Below, one piece after another: positions 22,970 through 29,373 of a DNA stretch of 38,812 bases (position 1 is the first letter of the stretch; each line of letters begins with the position of its first letter). The translations under genes and the position numbers were made by a program. The notes under the pieces are model-generated. The model did not search any database. It was not told where the DNA came from and saw nothing but the letters and a program-made list of their open reading frames with translations. The stretch is from NCBI GenBank assembly GCA_035510555.1, contig DATKGX010000044.1, forward strand, positions 1 to 38,812, given 5' to 3'. Source of the stretch: DATKGX01 sp035510555. Lineage in GTDB: Bacteria > Patescibacteriota > Microgenomatia > Levybacterales > UBA12049.

Positions 22970-23173
22970 ATGACTAACAAAGCAAAGGAACATATGGCTG
23001 AAGCCCGTACAATCCACTTCGCCATGAGGAATGGAGCAATCCCTTATATGGATGCCAAAAGACTAACAAAACCGTTGTTGGATGAAGTTAACAAAGTAGC
23101 ACGAAAGATTGCAAAGAAATATGGAATAAGACCCAAGGAAATCACTTTTCAGGATTTAGGAAGGAATTTATGA
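22970..23173 (+). CDS. Small protein coupled to the recombinase
   Basis: A 67-residue basic protein: MTNKAKEHMAEARTIHFAMR, then DAKRLTKPLLDEVNKVARKI and KKYGIRPKEITFQDLGRNL. Helical and Lys-rich. The stop overlaps the recombinase ATG (ATGA), so the two are cotranslated. In such settings small basic partners may act as directionality factors; that is only a suggestion, as I recognise no domain. Confidence 0.6.
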   Translation: MTNKAKEHMAEARTIHFAMRNGAIPYMDAKRLTKPLLDEVNKVARKIAKKYGIRPKEITFQDLGRNL

Positions 23174-24672
23174 ACGCTTATGCCTACATCAGAGTTTCAA
23201 CCGAAGAACAAAAAAATCACGGTTATTCTCCAGATAATCAAATTAGGCACTGCAGAGAGTATGCAAAATTGCACGGATACAATATAAAGAGAATTTTTGA
23301 TGATAGTGGGAAAAGTGGTAGAACATCTGAAAAAAGACCTGCTCTGCAAGATTTACTCAGAGAAATAGACGAACATCCCGTAGAAGCGGTAATAATTTAT
23401 AAAATTGACAGGTTTGCTAGAAACGTTGGCGACTTCGATAGAATGTATAAGAGCCTTAAAGCAAAAGGCATTAAATTGCTCTCAATAAATGAGGGGGACT
23501 TAATGGAAGGCAACAGCTTAATACCCAATATTTTTGCTTCAGTTGCCCAATGGGAATCAGAAGTAAATTCTTCGCGAACAAAAGATGCTTTGCAACAAAA
23601 GTTTGAAGAAGGATGGCAGCCATACAGTAGATATCCAGGCTACAGGAGTGTTGGGGGAAAAGATGAGAAGAAAACCTGCGAACCAGACCCTTATACCGCC
23701 CCCATAATTAAAGAGTTGTTTGAGCTTTACTCAACAGGCAACTATAGCATAATAGAGTTGCAGGACTGGTTGGCGGAAAAGAATATCCTCTCCAGAAACG
23801 GAACGACGCTTGGCCATAGCGTCATAGACACAATTTTAAACAACCCTTTTTACTACGGACTTGCCAGATGGCATGGGGTATCCAAGATGGGGAAACACAA
23901 ACCCATTATCAAGAAAGAGCTTTATGATGTTTGCCAATATACCCTTGGAAAACATCGCAGTTTCCTTTTACGCAGACGCGTTCATGATTTTCTTCTGAGA
24001 GGCTTTTTAATCTGTGCCGAATGTGGACAAAGATATACTGCGGAATGGCACAAAGATGCAGATAAGTTGAAAAATAGAGACGGTAAAATAGCTTATTATC
24101 ACTGCCAGAAGCGAGACAGGAATGGGTGCCCTGCTCCTTATGTGCAAATGGATGTAATGGAAGAACTAGTTGAGGAGAAATTTAAGAAAATGGAGTTCAG
24201 CGAAGAATTTATAAATGCAGTAGTTGGGAAAACCAAAGAAATATTAAACGAGGCTAGAAGAACTTCCTCATCTAGTCAACAAGGCATACTGAATCAGAAA
24301 ACCGCATTGGAAACAAAAAGAAACAGAATTGAAGATAGTTTAACGGATGGGGTAATTGACAGGGAAACGTTTAAGAGAATGCACAATGGACTACAAGAAC
24401 AGATAATAAAATTAGATAATCAAATGACTGAGGCGGATAACAAACAGAAGATTGACGTTGATTTAATTGAGGAAGTGCTATCTTTTAGCCGAAACATCCA
24501 CAAAACATATATTGAAGCGCCAAATTACCTGAAAAGACATTATCTAAGGTTTTTCTTTGAATCCTTTGTTATTGGGAATAAAAAGATTTATAAAACAGTT
24601 CCAACTCCTATATTCAAAATCTTAGAAAATAGCCACGAAATTATAATAAGAGGACCCCAGCTCCGCGGCTAG
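23170..24672 (+). CDS. Large serine recombinase
   Basis: A 500-residue site-specific recombinase. The resolvase catalytic domain has YAYIRVSTEEQ with the nucleophile Ser10, then IIYKIDRFARNVGDF and GDLMEGNSL, SVAQWESEVNSSRTKDALQQ. The recombinase domain follows, then a zinc-ribbon (LICAECGQRYTAEW, from about Cys282, and a second Cys pair near 306-314), a coiled coil (about 410-450), and a C-terminal tail. An AGGAAGG site precedes the ATG. The end of the gene (GPQLRG and stop) overlaps the 3' end of tRNA-Asn by 12 nt, so the recombinase probably integrated its element there. Function firm; the attachment site inferred. Confidence 0.95.
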   Translation: MNAYAYIRVSTEEQKNHGYSPDNQIRHCREYAKLHGYNIKRIFDDSGKSGRTSEKRPALQDLLREIDEHPVEAVIIYKIDRFARNVGDFDRMYKSLKAKGIKLLSINEGDLMEGNSLIPNIFASVAQWESEVNSSRTKDALQQKFEEGWQPYSRYPGYRSVGGKDEKKTCEPDPYTAPIIKELFELYSTGNYSIIELQDWLAEKNILSRNGTTLGHSVIDTILNNPFYYGLARWHGVSKMGKHKPIIKKELYDVCQYTLGKHRSFLLRRRVHDFLLRGFLICAECGQRYTAEWHKDADKLKNRDGKIAYYHCQKRDRNGCPAPYVQMDVMEELVEEKFKKMEFSEEFINAVVGKTKEILNEARRTSSSSQQGILNQKTALETKRNRIEDSLTDGVIDRETFKRMHNGLQEQIIKLDNQMTEADNKQKIDVDLIEEVLSFSRNIHKTYIEAPNYLKRHYLRFFFESFVIGNKKIYKTVPTPIFKILENSHEIIIRGPQLRG

Positions 24673-24732
24673 GACTCGAACCTAGAACCTTGAAATTAAC
24701 AGTTTCCTGCTCTACCATTGAGCTACCGCGGA
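24661..24732 (-). tRNA. tRNA-Asn (GUU)
   Basis: The minus strand folds as a full cloverleaf: acceptor TCCGCGG/CCGCGGA, D stem GCTC/GAGC, anticodon loop CTGTTAA with GTT, T arm CTAGG-TTCGAGT-CCTAG, discriminator G. One anticodon-stem pair (G27-A43) is mismatched. CCA is not encoded. It abuts the serine recombinase, its 3' end inside the element, as for an attachment site. Confidence 0.92.
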
Positions 24733-24787
24733 ATATGTATCTGATTATACCCTGTAAACTAAAAATTGTAAATTAAAAATTGGTATA

Positions 24788-24817
24788 TTGACAAATACTA
24801 CAACTAGTTGTAGTATT
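24788..24817 (+). promoter_or_regulatory. RHH gene promoter with a 24-bp operator
   Basis: TTGACA (24788-24793), 17-nt spacer, TAGTAT (24811-24816), 7 nt to the ATG. A perfect 24-bp palindrome (24794-24817, half-site AATACTACAACT) fills the spacer and covers the -10 box. Bound repressor would block RNA polymerase. Its place next to an RHH gene suggests self-repression. Confidence 0.85.
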
Positions 24818-24823
24818 TTAAGT

Positions 24824-24994
24824 ATGACAACTAATAACGCTAAGCAACGGGTAACTCTCTTCCTTAACCCTTCCATTACTAAGCATGCTAGGGCTCAAGC
24901 TGTTGTTGAAGAGTTAAGCTTAACTAATCTGGTAGAAAAAGCTTTGAGTGATTACTTACCGAAAGAAACAGTGATTAAGAAAATTGTAATGTAG
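24824..24994 (+). CDS. Ribbon-helix-helix DNA-binding protein
   Basis: A 56-residue protein. AKQRVTLFLNPSITKHARAQ, AVVEELSLTNLVEKALSDYL is an Arc/CopG-like pattern: one beta strand (RVTLFL) and two helices, the second with the LTNLVEKAL motif. RHH proteins bind palindromes as dimers of dimers. A TTG at 24788 also opens the frame, but it is the -35 box; ATG 24824, 7 nt from the -10, is the sensible start. The 24-bp palindrome upstream is its likely operator. No toxin gene follows, so I do not call a toxin-antitoxin pair. Confidence 0.85.
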   Translation: MTTNNAKQRVTLFLNPSITKHARAQAVVEELSLTNLVEKALSDYLPKETVIKKIVM

Positions 24995-25036
24995 ATAACG
25001 GAAGATCTCACATCAAAGTTATATATTCAAATCCAT

Positions 25037-25483
25037 ATGGCTCAATCAGACACAACTCAGGAAGAAGTAACAACAATTGATAATGCGGCTCCGCAACAAA
25101 TTGTAAGGAAAACCACAAGACAAGTTGAGCCTCAGGCAAAAGGAGAAGCTCCTCAAAAAGTATATGAGAAGAAGAAAACAATTTTTAGGTTTAATCAAGT
25201 TATTTGGTATATTTTAGGTTTTGTTGAAGTACTGTTGGTATTTAGAACTATTTTAAAGATATTAGGCGCAAATCAATTCGTTGGATTTACCAGTTTAATT
25301 TACGCCATAACCGACCCATTAGTAGCTCCTTTTAACGGTATTTTACGTATGTCCGTCACAGGCAATTCTGTCATTGAATGGTCAACGATAATTGCTGCCA
25401 TTGTCTATCTTTGTATCGCCGGCGGGCTTGTTTATCTTTTAGATCTTATCTATCCAATTACGCCAAAAGACGTTGAAACATAA
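25037..25483 (+). CDS. YggT-family membrane protein
   Basis: A 148-residue protein. A Gln/Thr/Lys-rich soluble N-terminus of about 50 residues is followed by membrane helices of the YggT type: VIWYILGFVEVLLVFRTILK, ILGANQFVGFTSLIYAITDP, LVAPFNGILR, and a final helix near 120-140. YggT proteins occur in many bacteria and plastids, with roles in membrane organisation and osmotic resistance. First gene of the run of small membrane proteins; the following gene starts 7 nt downstream. Confidence 0.85.
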   Translation: MAQSDTTQEEVTTIDNAAPQQIVRKTTRQVEPQAKGEAPQKVYEKKKTIFRFNQVIWYILGFVEVLLVFRTILKILGANQFVGFTSLIYAITDPLVAPFNGILRMSVTGNSVIEWSTIIAAIVYLCIAGGLVYLLDLIYPITPKDVET

Positions 25484-25489
25484 TAAATT

Positions 25490-25798
25490 ATGATAATCGC
25501 AATCGTTATAATTCTTGCCATTCTCTGGTTTTTGGGATATATTCCTGTCTCGGGAATTTCCATCCCAAACCTTGTCCTTTTTACGATTAATAATCACCCG
25601 ATTACCCTATGGAACATTCTTATTCTGCTGGTGGTCGGTTGGGCAATAGGAATTTTACCCCGTCCGTTTCAAGCAGTGGCTTCGGTATTACTTCTTTTAT
25701 GGATACTTTCCGTACTTGGCATATTTGCAATTACCGGTCTTTCCAGCATTATTGTTCTAGTAATTATCGTAGCTCTTATTGCTTCGATTTTTCTTTAA
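25490..25798 (+). CDS. Small four-helix membrane protein
   Basis: A 102-residue protein almost entirely of membrane helices: MIIAIVIILAILWFLGYIPV, ITLWNILILLVVGWAIGILP, FQAVASVLLLLWILSVLGIF and a last helix ending VALIASIFL. Such proteins lie with YggT and GlsB-like genes in CPR and Firmicutes stress clusters; no function is known. It follows the YggT gene by 6 nt and has no good ribosome-binding site, suggesting coupling. Confidence 0.65.
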   Translation: MIIAIVIILAILWFLGYIPVSGISIPNLVLFTINNHPITLWNILILLVVGWAIGILPRPFQAVASVLLLLWILSVLGIFAITGLSSIIVLVIIVALIASIFL

Positions 25799-25818
25799 AA
25801 GGAAAGAGGTGAATATTT

Positions 25819-26028
25819 ATGGCAACAACAATAATTAATCCAGCGCCAAGCAATAACTCTTCTAATAATAATGGCATGGGTTTTTTAATAGGGGCAATCG
25901 TTTTAATTGTATTTGCAGTTCTGTTTTTTGTCTATGCACTTCCCTATATACGAGGACTAAGTGGGAGCGGTGGAATTCAAGTTAATGTTCCGAAGAGCAT
26001 TAATGTAAATGTACAACAGACCAAATAA
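25819..26028 (+). CDS. Small single-pass membrane protein
   Basis: A 69-residue protein: a Ser/Asn-rich N-terminus, one helix (GFLIGAIVLIVFAVLFFVYALPYI, about 21-44) and a Val/Asn-rich exterior (IQVNVPKSINVNVQQTK). The GGIQVNVP end may be a beta-structured tail. A GAGGTGAATATTT-ATG ribosome-binding site precedes it. Unknown family, fifth smallest of the cluster; likely envelope stress. Confidence 0.6.
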   Translation: MATTIINPAPSNNSSNNNGMGFLIGAIVLIVFAVLFFVYALPYIRGLSGSGGIQVNVPKSINVNVQQTK

Positions 26029-26064
26029 TAAAATGGTTAATCCTTGAAAAGAGGAGGTGAAAAT

Positions 26065-26307
26065 ATGAATATAATACTTTGGATAGTTTTAGGAGCAGTA
26101 GCAGGGTGGACTGCAGACATGATCATGAAAAGTGCGCATGGGGTGCTTGAAGATGTTATTTTGGGTATCATCGGCGCATTTGTTGGAGGATTCATCATGA
26201 ATTTCTTTGGGCAGCCCGGCGTAACAGGCTTTAATATTTACAGTCTCATTGTAGCTGTAGTTGGCGCAGTTGTACTTATCTTCTTAGGACGACTTATCCA
26301 TAAATAA
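26065..26307 (+). CDS. GlsB/YeaQ/YmgE-family membrane protein
   Basis: An 80-residue protein with three membrane helices. MNIILWIVLGAVAGWTADMI, VLEDVILGIIGAFVGGFIMN and YSLIVAVVGAVVLIFLGRLI are the transglycosylase-associated (YeaQ/YmgE) pattern with the GAxxGxxA and GxxGAxxGG motifs. These are stress-induced envelope proteins. A TTG at 26044 is in frame, but the strong AGAGGAGGTGAAAAT site right before ATG 26065 fixes the start. Confidence 0.88.
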   Translation: MNIILWIVLGAVAGWTADMIMKSAHGVLEDVILGIIGAFVGGFIMNFFGQPGVTGFNIYSLIVAVVGAVVLIFLGRLIHK

Positions 26308-26311
26308 GGGC

Positions 26312-26608
26312 ATGAAGGATATGCGAAATCAAAATAAAAACAAACGGGATGTAAAAAAAGAAAGCGTTAGTTCAGTAATTACCGGGTTAACGGGAGCAGC
26401 TATTGGATTTGGCATTGCAGTTGCCGGAGCAGCGGTAGTACTAAATGATAAAAATAATCGTAAAAAAGTAAGGGGCGTGCTGACCAATATAAAAGGCCAA
26501 GTGATGGATTATATGAAGGATGTACAAAGGAAAACAGACAAAAAAGAGAAAGAGATAGAAGAAAAACTGATTGACAGTAAAAACGAAACAGAGAAATTAA
26601 CTAACTAA
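26312..26608 (+). CDS. YtxH-like membrane-anchored protein
   Basis: A 98-residue protein: a Lys/Asn-rich N-terminus, a glycine/alanine helix (SVITGLTGAAIGFGIAVAGA, about 22-41), and a long charged coiled-coil tail (NRKKVRGVLTNIKGQVMDYM and Lys/Glu repeats). This is the YtxH plan, general stress proteins of Firmicutes. The ATG at 26312 lies 4 nt after the YeaQ-like gene; ATG 26321 is an alternative. Confidence 0.65.
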   Translation: MKDMRNQNKNKRDVKKESVSSVITGLTGAAIGFGIAVAGAAVVLNDKNNRKKVRGVLTNIKGQVMDYMKDVQRKTDKKEKEIEEKLIDSKNETEKLTN

Positions 26609-26616
26609 GTAAAAAT

Positions 26617-26763
26617 ATGGGAATCTTAGAAATCATAGCAATCATATTAATAGTTATGTGGTTGGGTGGATTCACTCTTCACATTGCAGGGAAATTTATT
26701 CATGTTCTGCTAATTATTGCTGTAGTTTTATTCTTGTTGCGGTTTATTGGGGGAGGATTTTAA
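26617..26763 (+). CDS. Lmo0937-family (DUF5670) small membrane protein, copy 1
   Basis: A 48-residue protein not in most ORF calls because of its size. MGILEIIAIILIVMWLGGFT and LHIAGKFIHVLLIIAVVLFL form two membrane helices joined by a G-G-F-T-L-H-I-A-G turn, the pattern of the lmo0937/DUF5670 family. Copy 2 (27413-27559) has the same length and 60 to 70 percent identical residues by eye. Role unknown, often stress-linked. Confidence 0.8.
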   Translation: MGILEIIAIILIVMWLGGFTLHIAGKFIHVLLIIAVVLFLLRFIGGGF

Positions 26764-26765
26764 AT

Positions 26766-26939
26766 ATGGATGATTCACAACAAAAATCACAAATAGATGA
26801 GGAGGCAAGAAAAGCCAAGGAGGGAATAGATACAGATGCTTTTAACGCAAGACAGCTCTTGGCAGATCAAGAAAGTGAGAGAATAAGAAGCGACGCAGAA
26901 GCGGAAATAGCGCAAATTCAAAACGACGCGCAGAAATAG
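26766..26939 (+). CDS. 57-residue acidic coiled-coil protein
   Basis: MDDSQQKSQIDEEARKAKEG, then TDAFNARQLLADQESERIRS and AEAEIAQIQNDAQK: helical, rich in Glu/Asp/Gln/Lys, heptad-like, with no membrane segment. It starts 2 nt after the DUF5670-like gene. Repeat A2 starts at its stop codon. Function unknown. Confidence 0.6.
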   Translation: MDDSQQKSQIDEEARKAKEGIDTDAFNARQLLADQESERIRSDAEAEIAQIQNDAQK

Positions 26940-26983
26940 GTTCTAACGTCGTCTATCAGGGGGAGCTGCGTAGCCTCAAAATT
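26935..26983 (-). repeat. Repeat A, copy 2
   Basis: The minus strand reads NFEATQLPLIDDVRTYF, close to copy A1's NFEAILLRVVDEVRTYF. It starts at the stop of the 57-residue gene and ends at a TTGACA (26983-26988) that is the -35 candidate for the next gene. Confidence 0.8.
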
Positions 26984-27033
26984 GACATCTTTCTGAATTG
27001 AGCAGACAATGTATTCGTAAGGGAGATGTTTTT

Positions 27034-27222
27034 ATGGAAATCACAACAAGACTTATCGTTTTTGTTGCAATTATTATATTTGTTAATAATTTCGTGTTGT
27101 ATTATGCTATTCAGAACAATGGAATACATTCAAGGATACACTCGGTTGGTTTGCTAGTATTTTTGATTAGCCTTATTGAAATAGTGGCAATTGGAATTTG
27201 GGGTTATATTCACTTAAGATAA
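27034..27222 (+). CDS. Two-helix small membrane protein
   Basis: A 62-residue protein: TTRLIVFVAIIIFVNNFVLY, a short polar loop, and VGLLVFLISLIEIVAIGIWGYI. No known family. The longer reading starts TTG at 26998, but ATG 27034 has a GGGAG site 8 nt upstream, so I use it. TTGACA (26983-26988) plus GACAAT after 17 nt could be its promoter. It lies between repeats A2 and A3 as a one-gene unit. Confidence 0.6.
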   Translation: MEITTRLIVFVAIIIFVNNFVLYYAIQNNGIHSRIHSVGLLVFLISLIEIVAIGIWGYIHLR

Positions 27223-27308
27223 TAGATTCTAACGTCGTCAATATTCATAGATAAATCTATCTTTTTGGTTCTGAACATATCAATAAAGGGGAGCAAATTA
27301 GCCTTAGT
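27221..27308 (-). repeat. Repeat A, copy 3 (split)
   Basis: The core GACGACGTTAGAATCTATT lies at the stop codon of the preceding gene (27221-27239); the other half (GGCTAATTTGCTCCCC on the minus strand, 27288-27305) lies 48 nt away. The minus strand reads KANLLPFIDMFRT and further on NIDDVRIYYLK, so an in-frame insertion seems to split the repeat. Confidence 0.6.
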
Positions 27309-27412
27309 TGTTGACTACTCACAGTTATAAAAATAGACCTTCGATGCTGAACAAGCAATAAAGATTTTGTGGTATTCTTATATAAGATTTAGTTTGATAG
27401 GAGGTGAAAAGT

Positions 27413-27559
27413 ATGGGAATTATTGAAATAATTGCAGTTGTTTTACTCGTCCTGTGGCTTGGCGGATTTGCTTTGCATATTGCAGGAGCATTCATCCATG
27501 TCCTATTAGTATTGGCAATCATTGTTTTCTTGCTGCGCTTTTTGAAAAAAGCAGCGTAA
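27413..27559 (+). CDS. Lmo0937-family (DUF5670) small membrane protein, copy 2
   Basis: A 48-residue protein: MGIIEIIAVVLLVLWLGGFA, LHIAGAFIHVLLVLAIIVFL and a Lys-rich end. It parallels copy 1 (26617) over its whole length, so the two arose by duplication, with one unit and two A repeats between. An AGGAGGTGAAAAGT-ATG site precedes it. Confidence 0.8.
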   Translation: MGIIEIIAVVLLVLWLGGFALHIAGAFIHVLLVLAIIVFLLRFLKKAA

Positions 27560-27652
27560 TTAACAAAGATTTTTTGGATAGATCGTTTAGTTCGGGTATT
27601 GTAACGATAGCTTTTTTTTACTCATTAAGACAAAGTTAGAAATTTAATTACA

Positions 27653-27700
27653 TAATAGGTTCTAACGTCGTCTCCATTCGGTAAGCTCAGGATTATAATG
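27653..27700 (-). repeat. Repeat A, copy 4
   Basis: The minus strand reads LSLPNGDDVRTYYVI with the same core GACGACGTTAGAACCTATT. Next to it is a perfect 12-bp palindrome GTTCCGCGGAAC (27700-27711). GTTAGAA at 27635 is an inverted copy of TTCTAAC at 27660. The A4 copy precedes the VKOR promoter. Nothing else of note in 27560-27729. Confidence 0.65.
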
Positions 27701-27729
27701 TTCCGCGGAACTTTTCAATCCTCTTTAAC

Positions 27730-27758
27730 TTGATTATGCATTAGTTTTTAGCTACGAT
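27730..27758 (+). promoter_or_regulatory. VKOR gene promoter, leaderless type
   Basis: TTGATT (27730-27735), 17-nt spacer, TACGAT (27753-27758), then 6 nt to the ATG at 27765. Confidence 0.7.
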
Positions 27759-27764
27759 AAGAAT

Positions 27765-28184
27765 ATGGTTAATAAAAATACCATTTGGAAAGCATTGATT
27801 ATTCTGTCTTCGCTGGGAATTCTTCTCGCCGTTTACCTCTTCTACAATTTTCTGACTAAACCACTAGTCGAGTCCTGTTATTTCAATAGTCACATCAATT
27901 GCGACGCGGTTACCAAAGGCTCTTTGTCAACACTCTTCGGGATTCCTGTTCCTTTGGTTGGATTAGTCGGCTATATCGTTATTCTTATATCGTCAATTTT
28001 CAAACAGAAATTATTAGTTCTTGCGATGTCGACTTTTGGGATGGTGTTTTGCTTATTTATCACTTACCAGGAAATATTTATCTTAAAAGTAATTTGTCCG
28101 GTTTGTTTAACCTGCCAGCTGGTAATGTTCACAGTTTTCCTGCTGGCAATTTACTTAAACATTAACCCCAAAAAACACAAATGA
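27765..28184 (+). CDS. Vitamin K epoxide reductase (VKOR) family protein
   Basis: A 139-residue membrane protein with four helices. It has the VKOR cysteine set: the loop pair CYFNSHINCDAV and the redox motif CPVC (IFILKVICPVCLTCQLV). Bacterial VKORs reoxidise DsbA-like proteins with quinones, supplying disulfides to exported proteins. The many Cys in the exported proteins of this window fit a disulfide-forming periplasm. Its stop overlaps the tspO start (ATGA). Confidence 0.93.
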   Translation: MVNKNTIWKALIILSSLGILLAVYLFYNFLTKPLVESCYFNSHINCDAVTKGSLSTLFGIPVPLVGLVGYIVILISSIFKQKLLVLAMSTFGMVFCLFITYQEIFILKVICPVCLTCQLVMFTVFLLAIYLNINPKKHK

Positions 28185-28651
28185 ATAAAATTATAAAATT
28201 ATTGGCGCTAATTATAGTTTGCGAAGGTGTTGGATTTTTAGGAACTATTTTTACGCTTCCTTCAATTCCCACTTGGTACGCAACTTTGCAGAAGGCTCCA
28301 TTTAATCCGCCACCTTGGGTTTTCGGTCCGGTTTGGACAACGCTGTATTTTTTAATGGCCGTATCATTATTCTTAATTTTACAAAAGAAATTAAAAAAAC
28401 AAAGAAACTTTTTAGTGATTTTATTTTCCGTGCAGTTGTTTCTAAATTTCTTATGGTCAATCATCTTTTTTGGCATGCACCAACCCTTAGTTGCGTTACT
28501 TGAAATTGTCTTTCTTTGGATTTCGATCGCGCTTTTAATAATCGACTTTTGGAAATTTTCAAAGCCCGCGGCAATATTATTAATTCCATATCTTGTTTGG
28601 GTTAGCATTGCGTCCGTTCTCAATCTTTTCGTAGTGCTCCTAAATCCTTAA
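28181..28651 (+). CDS. TspO/MBR family protein
   Basis: A 156-residue five-helix membrane protein. WYATLQKAPFNPPPWVFGPVW is the TspO signature (KPxWxPPxWVFGxVW pattern); FLNFLWSIIFFGMHQPLVAL and the last helix IPYLVWVSIASVLN complete it. TspO binds porphyrins and other tetrapyrroles and takes part in stress adaptation. It is cotranslated with VKOR. Confidence 0.94.
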   Translation: MNKIIKLLALIIVCEGVGFLGTIFTLPSIPTWYATLQKAPFNPPPWVFGPVWTTLYFLMAVSLFLILQKKLKKQRNFLVILFSVQLFLNFLWSIIFFGMHQPLVALLEIVFLWISIALLIIDFWKFSKPAAILLIPYLVWVSIASVLNLFVVLLNP

Positions 28652-28692
28652 TTCTCAGCTAATTTTAAGCGTTCCTGCTATAATATGTCCTC

Positions 28693-29373
28693 GTGAAAGT
28701 ATTAATTGTTGAAGACGAACACAAAATCGCCAATTTAATTAAGCAGGGATTTGAGCAGGAACACTTTGCGGTTGATGTTGCTTATGATGGAGCTACTGGG
28801 TTTGACTATGCTTCTTCCGAGCCGTATGACGCAATTATCCTCGATAGACTTTTGCCAGGCATTGATGGATTGGAAATTTGCAAGAAGCTTCGTAAACAAG
28901 GCACCCATACTCCTATCCTTATGCTAACAGCCAAAGCTCAGGTTATTGATAGAGTCGAAGGGCTAAATAGCGGCGCTGACGATTATTTAACTAAGCCTTT
29001 TGCCTTTGAAGAGCTTTTGGCGCGCATCAAAGCTTTAGCCAGAAGGCCAAAAACTGCTATTAGTAATGTACTGCAGGTGGGAGATCTTAGTCTTAATATC
29101 GATACTTATGAAATAAAACGTGGAGAAGAACGAATCGCCTTATCATCAAAAGAGTTTGCTTTGCTTGAGTATTTAATGCGTCATCAAAATAAAACTTTAA
29201 CTAAAGAACAAATTATCAATCATGTTTGGAGCTACGACGCGAATATTCTCCCCAACACAGTAGAAGTTTTTATTGGGTACCTCAGAAACAAAATCGACAG
29301 GCCGTTTAAGGACAGCAAGAATCTGATTTATACAGTGAGGGGATTTGGTTATAAAATTGGAGGAGATAATTAA
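28693..29373 (+). CDS. OmpR-family response regulator
   Basis: A 226-residue two-domain protein. The receiver domain has acidic residues in LIVEDEHKI, phosphorylation site Asp51 (IILDRLLPG), LMLTAKAQ, and the TKPFAF lysine; the C-terminal wHTH has EFALLEYLMRHQNKTLTKEQ and TVEVFIGYLRNKID, and VRGFGYKI. The GTG start at 28693 is supported by an extended -10 box (TGC then TATAAT, 28676-28684). The kinase gene starts directly at the stop; the MacAB-like genes downstream are a likely target. Confidence 0.95.
   Translation: MKVLIVEDEHKIANLIKQGFEQEHFAVDVAYDGATGFDYASSEPYDAIILDRLLPGIDGLEICKKLRKQGTHTPILMLTAKAQVIDRVEGLNSGADDYLTKPFAFEELLARIKALARRPKTAISNVLQVGDLSLNIDTYEIKRGEERIALSSKEFALLEYLMRHQNKTLTKEQIINHVWSYDANILPNTVEVFIGYLRNKIDRPFKDSKNLIYTVRGFGYKIGGDN

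Noticed and set aside
24788..24994. RHH gene as the antitoxin of a toxin-antitoxin pair
   Set aside because: The next genes encode YggT and other membrane proteins; no RelE, MazF, PIN or HEPN-like toxin frame is adjacent.
26935..27700. Repeat A as an integron attC site (TTCTAAC resembles the RYYYAAC core)
   Set aside because: An attC needs a matching GTTRRRY at the other end and a foldable body; only A4 has a nearby GTTAGAA and in the wrong order. No tyrosine-type integron integrase is present.
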